This document shows positions 21,573-34,497 of a DNA stretch of 64,000 nt, piece by piece; the stretch's first letter is position 1, and each line of letters starts with the position of its first letter. A program made the translations under genes and the position numbers. The notes beneath the pieces are model-generated. The model saw nothing but the letters and a program-made list of their open reading frames with translations, ran no database searches and had not been told where the DNA came from. Source of the DNA: Typhlomys cinereus (Eukaryota > Chordata > Mammalia > Rodentia > Platacanthomyidae); assembly GCA_023101885.1 (NCBI GenBank), contig JALPQD010000302.1, positions 1,949,956-2,013,955 of the forward strand, written 5' to 3'.

Positions 21573-21748
21573 ATGTGATATTCTTTTCCTAACATGAAAT
21601 GGAAATCATAGATTTACTGAACAACTTTGACTGTGTTTAAAATTAGAATTCTCAAGTGCTATGTGATATTCTTTTCCTAACATGAAATGGAAATCATAGA
21701 TTTACTGAACAACTTTGACTGTGTTTAAAATTAGAATTCTCAAGTGCT
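21573..21748. repeat. Perfect 88-bp tandem duplication
   Basis: The unit from 'atgtgatattcttttcctaa' to 'aattctcaagtgct' occurs at 21573-21660 and again at 21661-21748. I found no difference between the copies. Confidence 0.97.
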
Positions 21749-22572
21749 AATGTGAAAAAAATATAAACTGTAATAAATAAGTTTTTTAACATGAAAATTC
21801 TGTGATTCTGCTGTAACAAAACACAAATTAAGTAGCGATGTGTGTCCGCCATGCAGTAGAATCCTTGATATGCGTCAGCTGTGAGTTCAGATCAACACAC
21901 GAGTGTGTGCTGAAGGTGCCAGTGTGAACAAGGTTGCTGCTGAAATTGCTAGCAACTCTACACGCTGTTTCTTATAGAACAGGACAAGAAATTCCCTTAG
22001 TCCATCACATAGGTGCCTTCTTAGAGCCTTCTCCTTGCATTAACACTGTAATGAAATACTTAGAGTTATATAAAAAGCAGCACAGATAAACACAGACTCT
22101 TCATCTGCTGACAGTTCAGTGCACTGTGTTTTGGAAGCTGTGTACACTAAAGACTACTTTACGTATCCCAAGGCTCTCTTTGCCCACGTCATTCCACTTA
22201 TGAAGTCAAAACAGCTGGGCTTTCCATGCTGAGCCTGCACAAAAATGGAGTATAGCAGCCAGTCATGGATGGTGAGAGGGTCTCAAGGCACAGCTGGAGC
22301 AATGTGGTGTCACCACCATCATTTATGTTCCCAGTGGTGAACCCATTAGGCTGTAACCGAGAATTCCAAACCCAAAGCCACACAGATGGCCCCTGTATTA
22401 GGAAATGGAACAAACAGAAGGAGAAGGGATGGAGATGGGAGATAAAGGAGGGTACAGTGAGAGCAAACAAAATACACTGCAAACATGACTAGAAATATCA
22501 AGCAGCAAATTGAAATGAAGTATTTTAGGAAAAAAAAAAAGAAATGCCAAAACTCACATAGTTATCTGAAAG

Positions 22573-22640
22573 TCTGGGGTGTATGGTTCCAGTAGAGAAT
22601 GCTTGCCTAGCATTTGAGAGACTCTGGGTTTGATACTATC
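22573..22640 (+). repeat. ID-like SINE fragment (tRNA-Ala type)
   Basis: 'gtatggttccagtagagaat' / 'gcttgcctagcatttgagag' / 'actctgggtttgatact' is the rodent ID layout: A box, GCTTGCCTAGCA anticodon-arm region, B box GGTTTGATNCC. It has no intact tRNA fold, so it is not a functional tRNA. Confidence 0.6.
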
Positions 22641-23599
22641 ACATTAGAAGGAATGGAAAAAGTCATAGTAGGAAAAGAAGAATATGAAAATCTTTTTGGT
22701 CAATGATGCAGTCATTAGTCTTAGTCAATGATGCAATCATCTGCTCCCTTCCATTGGAGCAATTTATAATTTTGCTTCTAGACATAGCTAGAAGCAACAA
22801 ATGTATCATGGGATGAGCATCCAGGAAGGTTTTCATGCCCAGAGCATGCTGGGTTTGATGCAGTTAAATTGGAAGACGAAGGGAAAGAGGATGGAAAACC
22901 CCGATTTAACTTGGAGTGATAGGAAAGATCCATGTGTTTAAAACCTTTTAGACATTGAGATACGATATTGTCATCCATAAAGTTCACAGTTAAGATTCAC
23001 ACAATCAAGCTATTTAATACCATCTCTAAAAATTCTCATAAAGTTTAAACTTCTGATTGAGTTTCTATCCTCTATTCATTTCTCTCCTCTTGGATACCTA
23101 AGATGAAGGCAATTTTGAAAAAGATAAAATATTCTCCTTCTCAAATGTCCTTACATTCACCTCATTTAAAATACAATTGGGTATACATAGATTTTTGGCA
23201 TTACTATCAAAACAGAGGGCAGATTTTTGTGTGGAAAGTCTTTATTTCAGCAAATCATTTCTGTTGCATGGCTGTTTTTACTGAAATATTCAGCATGAAT
23301 CTTTATTTTTTTATTTTATACTGAGGTTCTTATCCTCTTCACTATGGAATATCATGCTTGTCAAAATTGCATTGCAATATATAAAAACCCTCAAGCAACC
23401 CTGGCAGGACTTATGGGAAACATAATACCATATGTAGCATTATATCTGTTTCTATGATAATTACTTTCTGAGCCTGGCTTGTTTTAGGTAGCATGAGGCC
23501 TTCCAATTACTTCAAAGAGCAAGAATTAGTGTTTTCACAACAGAGAATTTCTTTACTGTTTAACAAACACACACACACAAACACACGTGCACAGATATA
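22641..23599. other. Unique DNA, nothing recognised
   Basis: AT-rich with short ORFs only. A small impure CA run lies near 23566-23588. Confidence 0.55.
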
Positions 23600-25660
23600 C
23601 ATCCATAATGAAATGTTTTTTTCTGAATAATGCTACACTCATATATCACTTTTACATATTGGCTGTATTAATTTATATTCCACTAACTGTACAGCGTTCA
23701 TTTTTCTCTACATCCTGAACAATACTCATCTTCTGTGTCCTTAGTGATTAACATTTTTACTGAAGTGAGACTATTTCTCATTATAGGTCAGCCTTTCTCA
23801 TAAGCTGGAGGATACCAGGTTGCCAAGAACTGTCTAGATCCTCTGCCCAATTATTTTGGTCAGGTTGTTTCCACACTATGGAACCATCTGAGTTTCTCTT
23901 GTGCCTTAAATATTTAATCCTTGTCACATGTGGGATTATGGAGTCTTTTCTCCCACTCCACGAGGTATATTTTCACTCTGCCATTTACTTGTCTGTGCAG
24001 AAGCTTATTCTATTGATGTGATTCACTTTGCTTTTGCTAATAATGTTCTAGAAGTTCCTCTCAAGCAAATAGTTACCCAACTTTTGATATTACTGTTCTT
24101 TGTTTCCTAGTAGTTTTTCAGTTTTAGTACTTGTTTTTAAATTGTCAATCCATATTGTATTTAGTTTGAAATAGGATGCTAACTTTTTTCTTCTGCATGT
24201 GGGTATTTATTATTAATAATGCTTTTTCTGTTGTATATTCTTATCACCTTTGTCATGAATAAACAGCCACAGTCATTAATCTGTTTCTGTGTTCTTTTTT
24301 CTCCTTTATTGGTCTACTGTTTATGCCAGGGTTATGCTATTTTAATTAGCAGTTCTAGAATAGATTTGGGGATTAAATAGAATGATACCACCAGTTTTTT
24401 ATTGTTTTTATATAGCAATATTCTTCTGTTCATTCATGCTCTTTAATATTACTAGAAATTTTATGATTATTTTTCTAGTGCTGTGACATATTCTATTGGA
24501 CTATTAAAAGAAATGGAATTGAATCAAAAGTTTACTTTGGACGGCATAGATATTTTAGCCATATTCTTCCAATTCATGAAAACCCATGAATTCAAGATAA
24601 TTTCCATTTATTTTTTTATAATACATTTATTATTATTATTTCGGCTCATACAAACTTAATAGGTACACCAGTTCCCTCCCTCCCTCCTCCTCCTGCCCCG
24701 AACCCTCCCGCCCCATCCCACCGTGCCTCCCGCCCTGATTCCCAGAGTCCTTTCTTGTGCATGCCTGACTCTCCTCTGGGCCCTCCTCTCCGATGACGTA
24801 CAAGAACCCAGTGGCATTTCCCTGAACCCTTTCCCATGTTCCCCTTAAGCATAGGAACACTACAGTGGCTGTCAATCCCTTGCCTCCAAGGATCTTGGTG
24901 CCTTTAGGAGATGCTAGACTTTGTGAGGTCAATAGTGTGTTGGACATTGTGCCGGGCATGCAATGTCCAATTATGATTGCTTCAGCCCTAACTTGTGTGG
25001 AGTATCTTGAAAAATCATTGCTCCTCCCATCCTTTTGCTCTTACACTCTTACCGCCCCCTCTTCCGCAAATGTCCCTGAGCTTCAGGATAGGGAGAGATT
25101 AGTCTGGCCTAGTTCTAGGTGGTTGATATAGAGTCTCTGAAGTTCTGGATAGTGGTTCGTTGATTTTCTTTTGCAGTTTTGTTGCTCCTGTAATGCCCTT
25201 CACTCCATCATGATGGGCATTGTATACCCCCTGGCCAGAGACAGAAAGCTGTTAAACTGGAGTCTTATTATAAGAGCACATTCAAGGGTAGATGTCATAC
25301 TTATACCCAAAAGTGGAATCACAGGGTCATACGGCGTTAGGCAATGGGAGGGGTCAATCACCCATTTGCAAAATGGTTACTTTTTAATCTGCCGGACTAT
25401 ATGCCCTCCCCTTCTGGTGAGTTCATACCCCCTTAGTTGTAAATGATCAGGAACGAATTGTGAACTTAACTAGGTATCACATTACTTTCTTGCAATCCTT
25501 GATGGGGGCCTATTTTCTCTACTGTAACATGGTCACTTCTCTCCATGTGTCTGGTGTGGCCCTCCAAGCCCATCCCTCCTGTTCATAATCCTTGCAATTA
25601 CTGTAGGTAATACATAGATTTACCTATGAGTGTCTCAAGATGGGCTGGGTGGGTTTGGAA

Positions 25661-28600
25661 CTAGGAGCCACCTATTAGGGAGTACATACTGCGCTTAATT
25701 TTCTGGGTCTGGGATACTTCGCTTAATATAATTGTTTCTAATGACATCCATTTCCCGGCAAATTCCAGTAATTCATCATTTTTGATGGCTGAGTAGTACT
25801 CCATTGTATAGATGTATCACAGTTTCCTTATCCACTCATCAACTGTTGGACATTTGGGTTGATTCCATGACTTTGCTATTGTAAACAATGCTGCTATGAA
25901 CATGGTCGTGGTTGTGCTATCGAGGTGAACCTCTGCTGTATGGGGGATTATACCCAAAAGTGGAATTGCAGAGTCATATGGCATTTCAATCTTTAATTTC
26001 TTTAAGAATCTCCAGACGGCTCGCCAGAGTGGCTGTATGAGCCTGCACTCCCACCAGCAATGTAGGAGAGTTCCCCTCTCTCCACATCCTCTCCAGCATT
26101 TGTTGTTGTTTGTGTTGTGAATTTTTGCCATCCTGACCTGGGTGAGATGATATCTCAGGGAAGTTTTGATTTGCATTTCCCTGATGGCTAAAAAAGTGGA
26201 GCATTTTTTAAGATATTTGTTAGACATTTCAATTTCATCCCTGGTAAAATTTCTTTTAAGTTCCAGGGCCCATTTTTTTAATTGGGCCACTGGTTTCCTT
26301 GATGTTTAGTTTTCTAAGTTCTTTGTGCACTCTGGACAGTAGAGCTCTATCAGATATGTGGTTAGTGAAGATTTTCTCCCATTCTGTGGGTTGCCTTTGA
26401 GCTCGTGTTATAATCTCTTTATCTGAACAGAAGCTCTTTAATTTCACAAGATCCCAACTGTTGAGAGTTGGTAGCAGTGACTGTGCCATTGGATGTCTGT
26501 TTAGGAAATGTTGGCCTAGCCCAATCAGCTCGAGGGAGTTCCCTATCCTTTCAACTATGGTTTTTATAGTCTCTGGCCTGATATCAAGGTCCTAGATCCA
26601 TGTGGAATTAAGTCTTGTACATGGTGACAAGTATGGGTCCAGCTTTAATCTTCTGCATGTGGAGAGACAGTTTTGCCAGCACCACTTGTTGAAGATGCTG
26701 TTCTTTTTCCATTGGAATCTTTGGGCCCCTTTGTCAAAGACCAAATGGCTGTAATTTTGTGGGCTTATATCTGGGTCTTCAATCCTTATCCATTGATCTG
26801 TGTGTCTATTTTGGTGCCAGTACCAGTTTGTGTTTACAACTATGGATTTGTAATATAGACTAAGGTTCGGTATGGTAGTACCTCCAGCAGTGTTTTTGTT
26901 ACTCAGGATTGTCTTTGCTATCCTGGGCCTTTTGTGTCTCCATATGAATTTTGAGATTGGTCAACTTCTTTAAGAATTGCTTTGAGATTCTAATTGGTAT
27001 AGCATTGAATTTGTATATTGCCTTTGGTAGGATGGTCATTTTTACGATTTTGATTCTGCCAATCCAGGAACAAGGGAGGTCTTTCCACCTTCTTGTGTCT
27101 TCTGCAATTCCTTTCTTTAGGGTTTTAAAGTTTTCATTGTAACCTCCTTAGTTAGGTTTATACCAAGGTATTTCATTTTTTTAGGGGCTATAGTAAATGG
27201 GATGGTTTCTCTCAAGGCTTTTTCACTTCTTTCATTCTGGGCATATAGGAAGGCCTCTGATTTTTGCACATTTATTTTGTATCCTGCCACCCTGCTGAAT
27301 TTCTCAATTAGTTCCAGGAGCTTCCTGGTGGAGTTTTTTGGGATCACTCAGGTATAAGATCATGTCATCTGCAAATAGGGATAGCTTGACTTCTTCCTTG
27401 CCGATTGGAATCCCTCTTATGTCCCTTTCTTGTCTTATGGCTTCGGCTAAGACTTCAAGTACAATATTGAATAGAAGTGGTGAGAGTGGACAGCCTTGTC
27501 TAGTTCCTGATGGAAGTGGGAATGCTTCCAATTGTTCCCCACTGAGCATAATCTTTGCTGTGGGCTTGTTGTATACAGCTTTTATTATATTGATAAAGGT
27601 TCCTTCCATTCCTACTGTCTCTAGCGTTTTGATCATAAAAGGCTGTTAGATCTTGTCAAAAGCTTTTTCTGCATCTTTCGAGAGTATCATGTAGTCTTGT
27701 ACTTTGGACTGGTTTACATGATGAATTACATTTATTGATTTGCATATGTTGAACCAACCTTGTGTGCCGGGGATGAAGCCTACTTGGTCCTCGTGAATAA
27801 TCTTTTTAATATGTTTTTGAAGCCGATTTGCTAAAACTTTGTTGAGAATCTTTGCGTCTGTGTTCATCAGAGAGATTGGCCTATAGTTTTCTTTTTTAAG
27901 TGAATCTTTATTAGGTTTTGAGATTAAAACGATATTAGCTTTATAGAAGGAATTTGGTAGTGTTCCTTCCTTTGCTATTTGATGTAACAGTTTAAGGAGT
28001 ATTGGTATTATTAACTCCTTAAATGTCTGGTAGAACTCTGTGCTGAATCCATCTGGTCCAGGACATTTTTTGGTGGGAAGATTCAAGATTACTTCATCAA
28101 TTTCCTTATATGTTATAGGACTATTTAAGTAATTCACAACTTCCTGATTCAATTGAGGTAAGTTGTGTTTACTTAGAAATTCATCCATCTCTTTTGTGTT
28201 GTCAAACTTCACAGAGGATAAGTTTTTGAAATATGATGTTATAATTCTCTGGATTTCTTGGGTATCAGTAGTGATAATTCCATGTTCATTTCTGATTTTG
28301 TTAATTTGGGTTTTCTCTCTCCTGCTTTTGGTTAATTTAGCTAGCGGTGTATCAATCTTATTGATTTTTTCAAAGAACCAGCTTTTTGACTGGTTGATTT
28401 TTTCTATCGTTTTCTTAATCTCGATTTCAGATATTTCTCCCTTTATTTTGCTAATCTCCTCTCTTCTACTACTTTTGGGATCAGATTGCTCTAGTTTCTC
28501 TAAAGCTTTAAGCTGCATTGTTAAGTTGTTTATTTCTGATGTTTCCATTTTTTTGATGTAGGCATTAAGAGCTATGAACTTACTTCATAGAACATTGTGT

Positions 28601-29464
28601 CCCAGAGATTTTGGTAAGTTGTATTTTCGTTATCATTCACTTTCAGGAAATCTTGAATTTCCTTTTTAATTTCTTTCTGAATCCAGTTCTCATTCAGCAT
28701 CATATTGTTAATTTTCCAGGCGTTAGTGTATTTTCTCTTGTTTGATGTGTTGTGGATGTCCAGCTTTAGGCCGTGGTGGTCTGATAGGGCACAGGTTAGA
28801 ATTTCAACTTTTTTGTATATGTGTAGATTCGTTTTGTGGCCCAATATGTGATCTATTTTGGAGAAAGTTCTGTGTGCTGCTGAGAAAAATGTGTATTCTT
28901 TGGTACGTGGGTGAAAAGTTCGATAGAGCTCTGTAAGGTCCATTTCTTTCAGGGTTTGATTAAGGTCCAAAGTGTCTCTGTTAAGCTTTTGACCTGTTGA
29001 TCTATCCCTTGTTGAGAGGGCGGTGTTGAAGTCCCCCAGAATTATCATTTGAGGGTTGATTTCTTGCTTTAGGCGCTGTAGGGTTTTCTTAATGAATGTG
29101 GAGGGACCCGTATTGGGTGCATATATGTTCAGTATTGTGAAGTCTTCCTGGTGAATTGTACCTATGACTAAAATGTAGTATCCATCCGTGTCTCTTATAA
29201 TTTTCTTTGGTTTAAGTCCACTTTGTCTGATAGCATAATGGCTACCTCTGCCTGTTTTCTGCTTCCATTTGCTTGTAGAATTGTTGACCAGCCTTTTATT
29301 TTTAGAGCGTGCCTATCTTTTGTGGTGAGATGGGTTTCCTGCAGGCAGCAGATTGATTGATTGTGATTTTTAATCCAAGTTTGTAATCTGTGTCTCTTGA
29401 TCGGTGAATTAATTCCATTAACATTTAGTGTTATAATGGGGAAACTATTTTTAATTCCAAACAT
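25661..29464 (-). pseudogene. L1 ORF2 relic of element B
   Basis: Starts at the ATG ending at 29464 ('MFGIKNSFPIITLNVNG') and would end at the stop at 25661-25663. Open pieces are 29464-29195 and 29048-28572 (endonuclease with 'LGDFN' and 'SDHH'), 28548-27646 and 27636-27304 (RT, with FADDMILY), then 26489-26256 and 26290-25817 (C-terminal, with the CWRGCG...HCWWEC motif). At least five frameshifts or stops separate them, so it is non-functional. The 7-A and 5-A runs where element A has lost one base are intact here. Confidence 0.9.
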
Positions 29465-29514
29465 TTATTATGTTTAGTAGTTTTTATAAGTATATTGCTT
29501 CGCTTTTAATGGTG

Positions 29515-30577
29515 TTATATTTGCCTTCTGTTCTCCTGGATATGCCTGTTTTTTTCTTCACACTTGAGTATCATTTCTAGCATTTTTTGAAGGCCTGGTT
29601 TGGTGGACATGTATCCCTTCAAGTTGTCTTTGTGCTGGAAAATTTTTCTTTCTCCCTTGATCATGACGGATAGTTTTGCAGGGTAAATCAGCCTGGGTTG
29701 ACATTTTTGCTCATTCAATACTTGAAGTATGTCTCTCCAAGCTCTTCTTGCTTTTACTGTTTCGACTGAGAAGTCATTTGTTATTTTAATAGGTTTACCT
29801 TTAAAAGTGACTTGTTTTTTCTCCCTTGAAGCTCTCAGCACCAGTTCTTTATCTTGAATGTGGAGTGTTTTAACTATTATTTGCCGTGGCGTGCTTCTAT
29901 TTTGGTCGTATCTGTTTGGGGTGCGGAATGCCTCTTGTATATGAATGGGCCTCTCTTTTTTATATGAGGAAAGTTTTCCTTGATGATCGTTTGAAAAATT
30001 TCCTCAGGGGTGGTGTTTTGAGATTCTTCCTCTGGTATTCCATGAATACACATGTTAGGCTTCTTCAGGGTGTCCCATATCTCTTGGATATTTCTCTCAA
30101 GTATCTTTTTGGCTTCAACAACCTCTTCCATTGAGCTGGTTAGTACTCCCACTTTATCTTCAAGGTCTGAAATTCTGTTTTCTGCTTCGTTAGTTCTGTT
30201 GATAAGACTCTCTGTGGAGTTCTGGGTTTAAGAAAACTTGTCTTATAGCTCAGTTTTAAACTCTGCTTGAGTCTGTTTTAACTGCTCTCTGCCAGTTTTT
30301 GTTTCTTGCACTGTTTTTCTCAACTCCTCCAAATGTCTGTTGTGTTCCTCTTCAAAGCGATTGATTCGATTATGTAATTCCTCCTGATTTCCTCTTTCAT
30401 AGTATTGAACATGGTAATGATCATATTTTGAAAGTCGTTATCCTGAGTCAGGCTTTCTTGGCCTTTTTCCGCGGGTTTGTTCTGGTTGGAGTCTAACATT
30501 ATGGGATTAATTTCTTCAGTGGCAAATTTGTTTACTTGAGTGTTGCTTCTCATGGATTTGCACTTTGACTTTGGCAT
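29515..30577 (-). pseudogene. L1 ORF1 relic of element B
   Basis: Starts 'MPKSKCKSMRSNTQVNKF' at 30577. The first frame ends at 30320 after a small deletion. A TAA replaces a codon near 30230. The RRM-like part lies at 30152-29877 and the C-terminal part at 29841-29515 ('LIYPAKLSVMIKGERK'). Apart from these breaks it is colinear with the intact ORF1 at 12325-13395. Confidence 0.9.
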
Positions 30578-30996
30578 TGTCGTTTTAACTCTTAAGATCT
30601 TTCAATTTCACTAAACTGAATTATTTGGCCTGGGGTTCTGGGGGTGGGCTCGACAGAGCTTACCTACCTAGGTCGCGGGTGAGGCCCCGCTGGACCGCGC
30701 GTGCGTCCTGACCAGCAGAGCGTGGTGGGGAATGGGAGGATGGGGGAATGGGCGTGGAGGTATTTAACCCGAGGGCAGCCCGGGCGGGGCCCGGGCGCAG
30801 GGGGAGGTCCTCCTCGTCCCTCGTCCCTGCGTGTGGCTCCGGCTGGATGTTGGGAGTCGGAGCCGGGTCCCTTTGGGCTGACCTGGGGTCCTGGTGGGAG
30901 GGCGCGGGCAGAGCTTACCTAGGTCGCGGGGTGAGGCCCGGCTGGACAGTGGGCACGCGTCCCGGCCGGCGGAGCGGGGTGGGGTAAAGGGAGCAC
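30578..30996 (-). promoter_or_regulatory. L1 5'UTR promoter monomers of element B
   Basis: About 1.6 CpG-rich monomers. The landmark 'gagcttacct' occurs at 30656 and 30911, about 255 bp apart including small indels. Inverse splice-donor matches (GTAAGC) are at 30658-30663 and 30913-30918, and a TATA-like TTAAATA is at 30767-30761. The element begins at 30996 with 'gtgctccctttacccc' on the sense strand. Confidence 0.85.
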
Positions 30997-31845
30997 TTTC
31001 CATTTATTTTTGCCTTCTTTGATCTTCCCTTGTTTCATTTCATTTTCTTAAACAGAAGTGGGTAACAGTGAGCACTCTTATTTTCTTCCTTACAGAAAAA
31101 ATTTTAGGGCTTTTACCATCAAATCTGAGGTTCATCATAGGTTTGTCAGAGAGAACTCTTATTCTACTGAGGGACATTACTTTTATATTTAATTTGTTGA
31201 GAGTACTTTTTCATTACAAAGGGGTACTCAATATTACAAAAAATTGCCTTTATTGTTATAACCATGTGGTTTTTCACCATTCTTACTGTTAATTAGATGT
31301 ACTGCATTTATTTATATGTTGAGCCATTCTCGTATTCCTAGAATAAATCTTAATTGACCACGATGCATAAGAATTTCAATCTGCTGCTGTATTCAGTTTG
31401 CTGCTATCATTTTAAGAAGGTTATGTGCATTTGAACTCAGGGATATTGACTTTTCTTTGCTCTTTTGGGATTTTGTATCAAGGTACTACTTGATTAGTGA
31501 AATAAGTTTGGACATATTTCCTAAGCTTTGAACTTTAGGATGATTTTGAAAGAGATGGACACTTTTATTTTAATGTTTAGAAGAGTTCATCAATGAAGGT
31601 CTCACATCTAGGACTTTTTGTTTGCTGAATTAGTTCTTATGCTCATTTCCTGCTCAGATTTTATTCTTCTTCATGGCTCAGTCTTGGGTGATTGTATGTA
31701 TTTGGGAATATCATCATTTCTTCAAACTTATCCAATTCATTGTAGTACAAATTTTAGTACAGATTTATTATTTTTGCTTTTTGATTATACCTTTTCCCTT
31801 TTATGTGGACATTTTTATTTAAGCGTTTTCTGTCTTTTTCATGCA

Positions 31846-32176
31846 TATGTGTAAGATTTCAGGTGTATATATGTGTTTGCATATGTGGGGGCACATTTCT
31901 CTGTGGATATGCAAGCACACATGTACATCTGTACGTAGAGGCCCAATGTTGACATCTGGAATCATCCTTGGTCACTCTTGCATGTTATACTTTGGAACTT
32001 GTATCTCTTTTCAAAACCAGAGCTTTCTTATTGGACTCTTGGGACATTCAGCCTCTACCTTCTTTAATACAGGTGGACTGCAACATCCACCTGGTATTTT
32101 ACAGGTGGACTAGAGTTCATCTCCAGATCTTTTGCTGGAGAGGCAAACTCTTTAACTGCTAAACCATCTCCATGGC
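31846..32176 (-). repeat. Old B3-like SINE
   Basis: TG/CA-rich tail region at the left ('gtgtatatatgtgtttgcat'), 'gtagaggcccaatgttgaca' and 'gagttcatctccagatct'. The inverted B2-type head is 'ctctttaactgctaaaccat' at the right. This is the order of an inverted rodent B3 element. It lies inside the old minus-strand L1. Confidence 0.6.
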
Positions 32177-33180
32177 TCTCTCTTTTTCTTAATCTAGCTA
32201 ATGGACTTTTATTATTTCCAGAAAAATTGAGTCCTTAGATTTTAATCTTTTCTATTATTTTATATTCTTGATTTACTTTATTTCTTCTATGATACTAAAT
32301 TTTCCTTTCCTTGGTTGACTTAGGGCTCAGTGCTTCCTGTTCTAATTCCTGGGGCACAAATTTAGGCTTTCATATAATTCTCTTCTTCTTTCATATCAGC
32401 ATTTCAATCATTTGCAACTCAGTTACGCTTCTGTTGCATCTTGAGGATTTGGTATGTCAAGTTTCCATTTTCGTTTGCCTTGAGATATTTTTATTTCCTC
32501 ATGGATTTCTCTTTTGGTTTACTGGATGCTTATGGAGTGTCAGTTCTGAGATATTCATAAGTTATCTAAACTTCTTCCCATTATTTCTATTTGTCTACTA
32601 CTTAGTCCAAAAAATATACATGGCATGCTTAAATCTTAAACTTAAAATTAAAGTTTGTCATAAAATATATAAACTATATCATAAACAATGTTCGGTATGT
32701 GTTGGAAATTGGGCGCATTCTGCTACAGATAAATTGTTCTCTATATGTCCTTCATGTTCACTTGGTCTACAGTACTGTTCAAGTCTGCTCTTTCCTCATT
32801 CATTTTTCCCCCTGGATGATCTGTCCATTCTCAATAGTACTAACTGAAATCTCTAGTCTTGCTACATTTCAAACTATTTCTGCCTTCAGTTCTAGTAATG
32901 GGAAGTTTATGGAATTAGTTATTCCAAAAATGAGTATTTACCTATTTCTAATTGTTATCTTCTCTTACTTTCTTTCTCATCTTTATGAATCTTTTTGCTT
33001 TCACAGAATTTTGACATAAAGTTTGTTTTGTAGTATATTATAACCTCTACTGTTCTACCTGCATGGAATATCTTTTACCACCCCCTCATGTTAATTTGTG
33101 TATCCCTAAAGCTAAAGAGTCTTGTAGACAGCATTTAGTTGAATATTATTTTTTCCTCTATAGTCACTATTTTTTGTAAT

Positions 33181-34135
33181 TCTGATTGCAGACTGGCAAG
33201 CTAGAAAGTGTGCCCCCCTTTCAGTTCTTTCTGTGGATATGATGTCATCAGTTTCCTTGGCTCCTGATGCTAGTGTCACTTCCTGCTGTGGCTATCATCT
33301 ATAACCCAGACTTAAAGGGGAAGGACTAGAATGTTTGCTGAGTTAAGGGTCAGGAAATGGGACAGAATCACATGTAGAGGGACCCTCAGGCTCGTGCTTC
33401 TGCCCAGGTCTTGGAACAAAGTCCCTGTGATTCTAACAGATCCACCATTGTCCTGCAGTCACTTTTAACTTAAGTAAGAAGCCTTGTGGCAAACATCCAT
33501 TGAGACATGGGTTGGTTGCTAGCCTGGTAAAGTTGCTCTGTGTTTCTCTCACACTGTTGGGATTCTTCCTCCATGGAACACATGGATTCCCTGCCAGAGC
33601 TGCTCTTTGAGGGTCTCTATCCACCTTTGGAGTCATTGTGGGTGTGGCCTCATAGTTGCAGCTTATACCTTTTGGATCTTGCTCAGAATATGTCCTGTTG
33701 GAGATTCAGCACCAACCCTGAAGTTTTGTTTGACCACCTAGATGAGGTGATTTGGGACTACCAACCTACACAAAGACTAATATGAGAACTTATCAGGAAA
33801 GATAGAAATTTACCACTTCACTTAGAAATCCAAACCAAAAGTGAGGCCCAAATGGTTTCCTTGTAGGCTAGTGAGGACAACCCCATTAACAGTGATTTCC
33901 AAGACAATCAGGTCCTTTTTCCTGACACTTCTGTTTGAGGCATAAAGATCATTGTAAGGTGACAGGTTATCATAGATTGGGCAGGTGAACTCTCATATAA
34001 ACACAAGTTTCCTGTCAGGAGAGAGGCTAAGGGATGTGACAGATGAAAGAGGAGAAGAGGTAGGCATGAACACTCGGCAGAGGAGGGACCTATGTGGCCA
34101 CAGGTCAAGGATTAATGGCACTCAGAAAAATCAAG
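33181..34135. other. Unique DNA, nothing recognised
   Basis: Moderately GC-balanced sequence. Short ORFs only, none with a recognisable domain. Confidence 0.55.
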
Positions 34136-34497
34136 TGTCCTGGTTTGAAATGTGAGTGTCCCCCACAGGCTCCTATGTTTGAATCTTTAGTTGTTTGGGG
34201 AGGTCATGGCACCTTTAGGAGGCAGAGCCTTGCTGGAGGCAGGGAGTCACAGAGAATGGGCCTTGAGGTTGCTTAGTTCCTCCCTTCTTCAGAGAGAGGT
34301 CTGCTCTAGCAATTTTGTAGCTCTCAGCCTCCTGGTGACTTAGGCTGTCTCCAGCCTCTGCCAGCCACCCATGCCTTTTCCATCATGAAGGACTGCAGCT
34401 CCCCTTTGGAACCTAAAGATAAATAAATCTCTTTCTCCCTTAACTCGCTTAACTTTGAATGATTATCTCACAGCAGCAGAGAGAAGTAACCACTACA
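34136..34497 (+). mobile_element. MaLR-like solo LTR
   Basis: Begins 'tgtcctggtttgaaatgtga' and ends 'gtaaccactaca' (TG...CA). Internal landmarks are 'ccccacaggctcctatgttt', 'ggcagagccttgctggagg' and 'gataaataaatctctttctc' (AATAAA near the expected polyadenylation site). They match rodent MT/ORR1-type MaLR LTRs. No internal region follows, so it is a solo LTR. The 5-bp flanks do not match, which fits an old insertion. Confidence 0.75.

Larger units (their letters stand above)
20173..22572. other. Unique AT-rich DNA with small repeats
   Basis: No gene is recognised. It contains a possible B1 fragment (21296-21362), a (GATA)n block (about 21378-21440) and a perfect 88-bp tandem duplication (21573-21748), each listed separately. 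Confidence 0.6.
24616..30996 (-). mobile_element. L1: Nearly full-length L1 (element B), decayed ORFs
   Basis: A 6381-bp minus-strand L1: T-rich 3' end at 24616, 3'UTR to 25660, ORF2 25661-29464, ORF1 29515-30577, and promoter monomers to 30996. A perfect 15-bp TSD (TTTCCATTTATTTTT) lies at 24601-24615 and 30997-31011. Both ORFs are broken by several stops and frameshifts. Its 3'UTR carries an ORF2-derived patch at 25301-25338. Confidence 0.96.
23600..33180 (-). mobile_element. Old L1 relic, split by element B (parts 23600-24615 and 31012-33180)
   Basis: On the plus strand the sequence reads as inverted L1 ORF2: the C-terminal region ('ctctacatcctgaacaatac') from about 23600, then RT-like and endonuclease-like parts to about 33180 ('cttgtagacagcatttagtt'). 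It reads continuously across element B's TSD at 24601-24615/30997-31011. A B3-like SINE at 31846-32176 also interrupts it. Outer limits are approximate. Frames are fully decayed. The longest ORF, 32311-32847 on the plus strand, is antisense to this relic and not a gene. Confidence 0.75.

Noticed and set aside
28163..28561. 132-codon plus-strand ORF in element B
   Set aside because: Antisense of L1 ORF2. The matching ORF at 14293-14754 in element A shows it is just the complementary frame.
32311..32847. 178-codon hydrophobic plus-strand ORF
   Set aside because: It lies antisense in an old minus-strand L1 ORF2. The hydrophobic composition is what antisense of A-rich L1 coding sequence gives.
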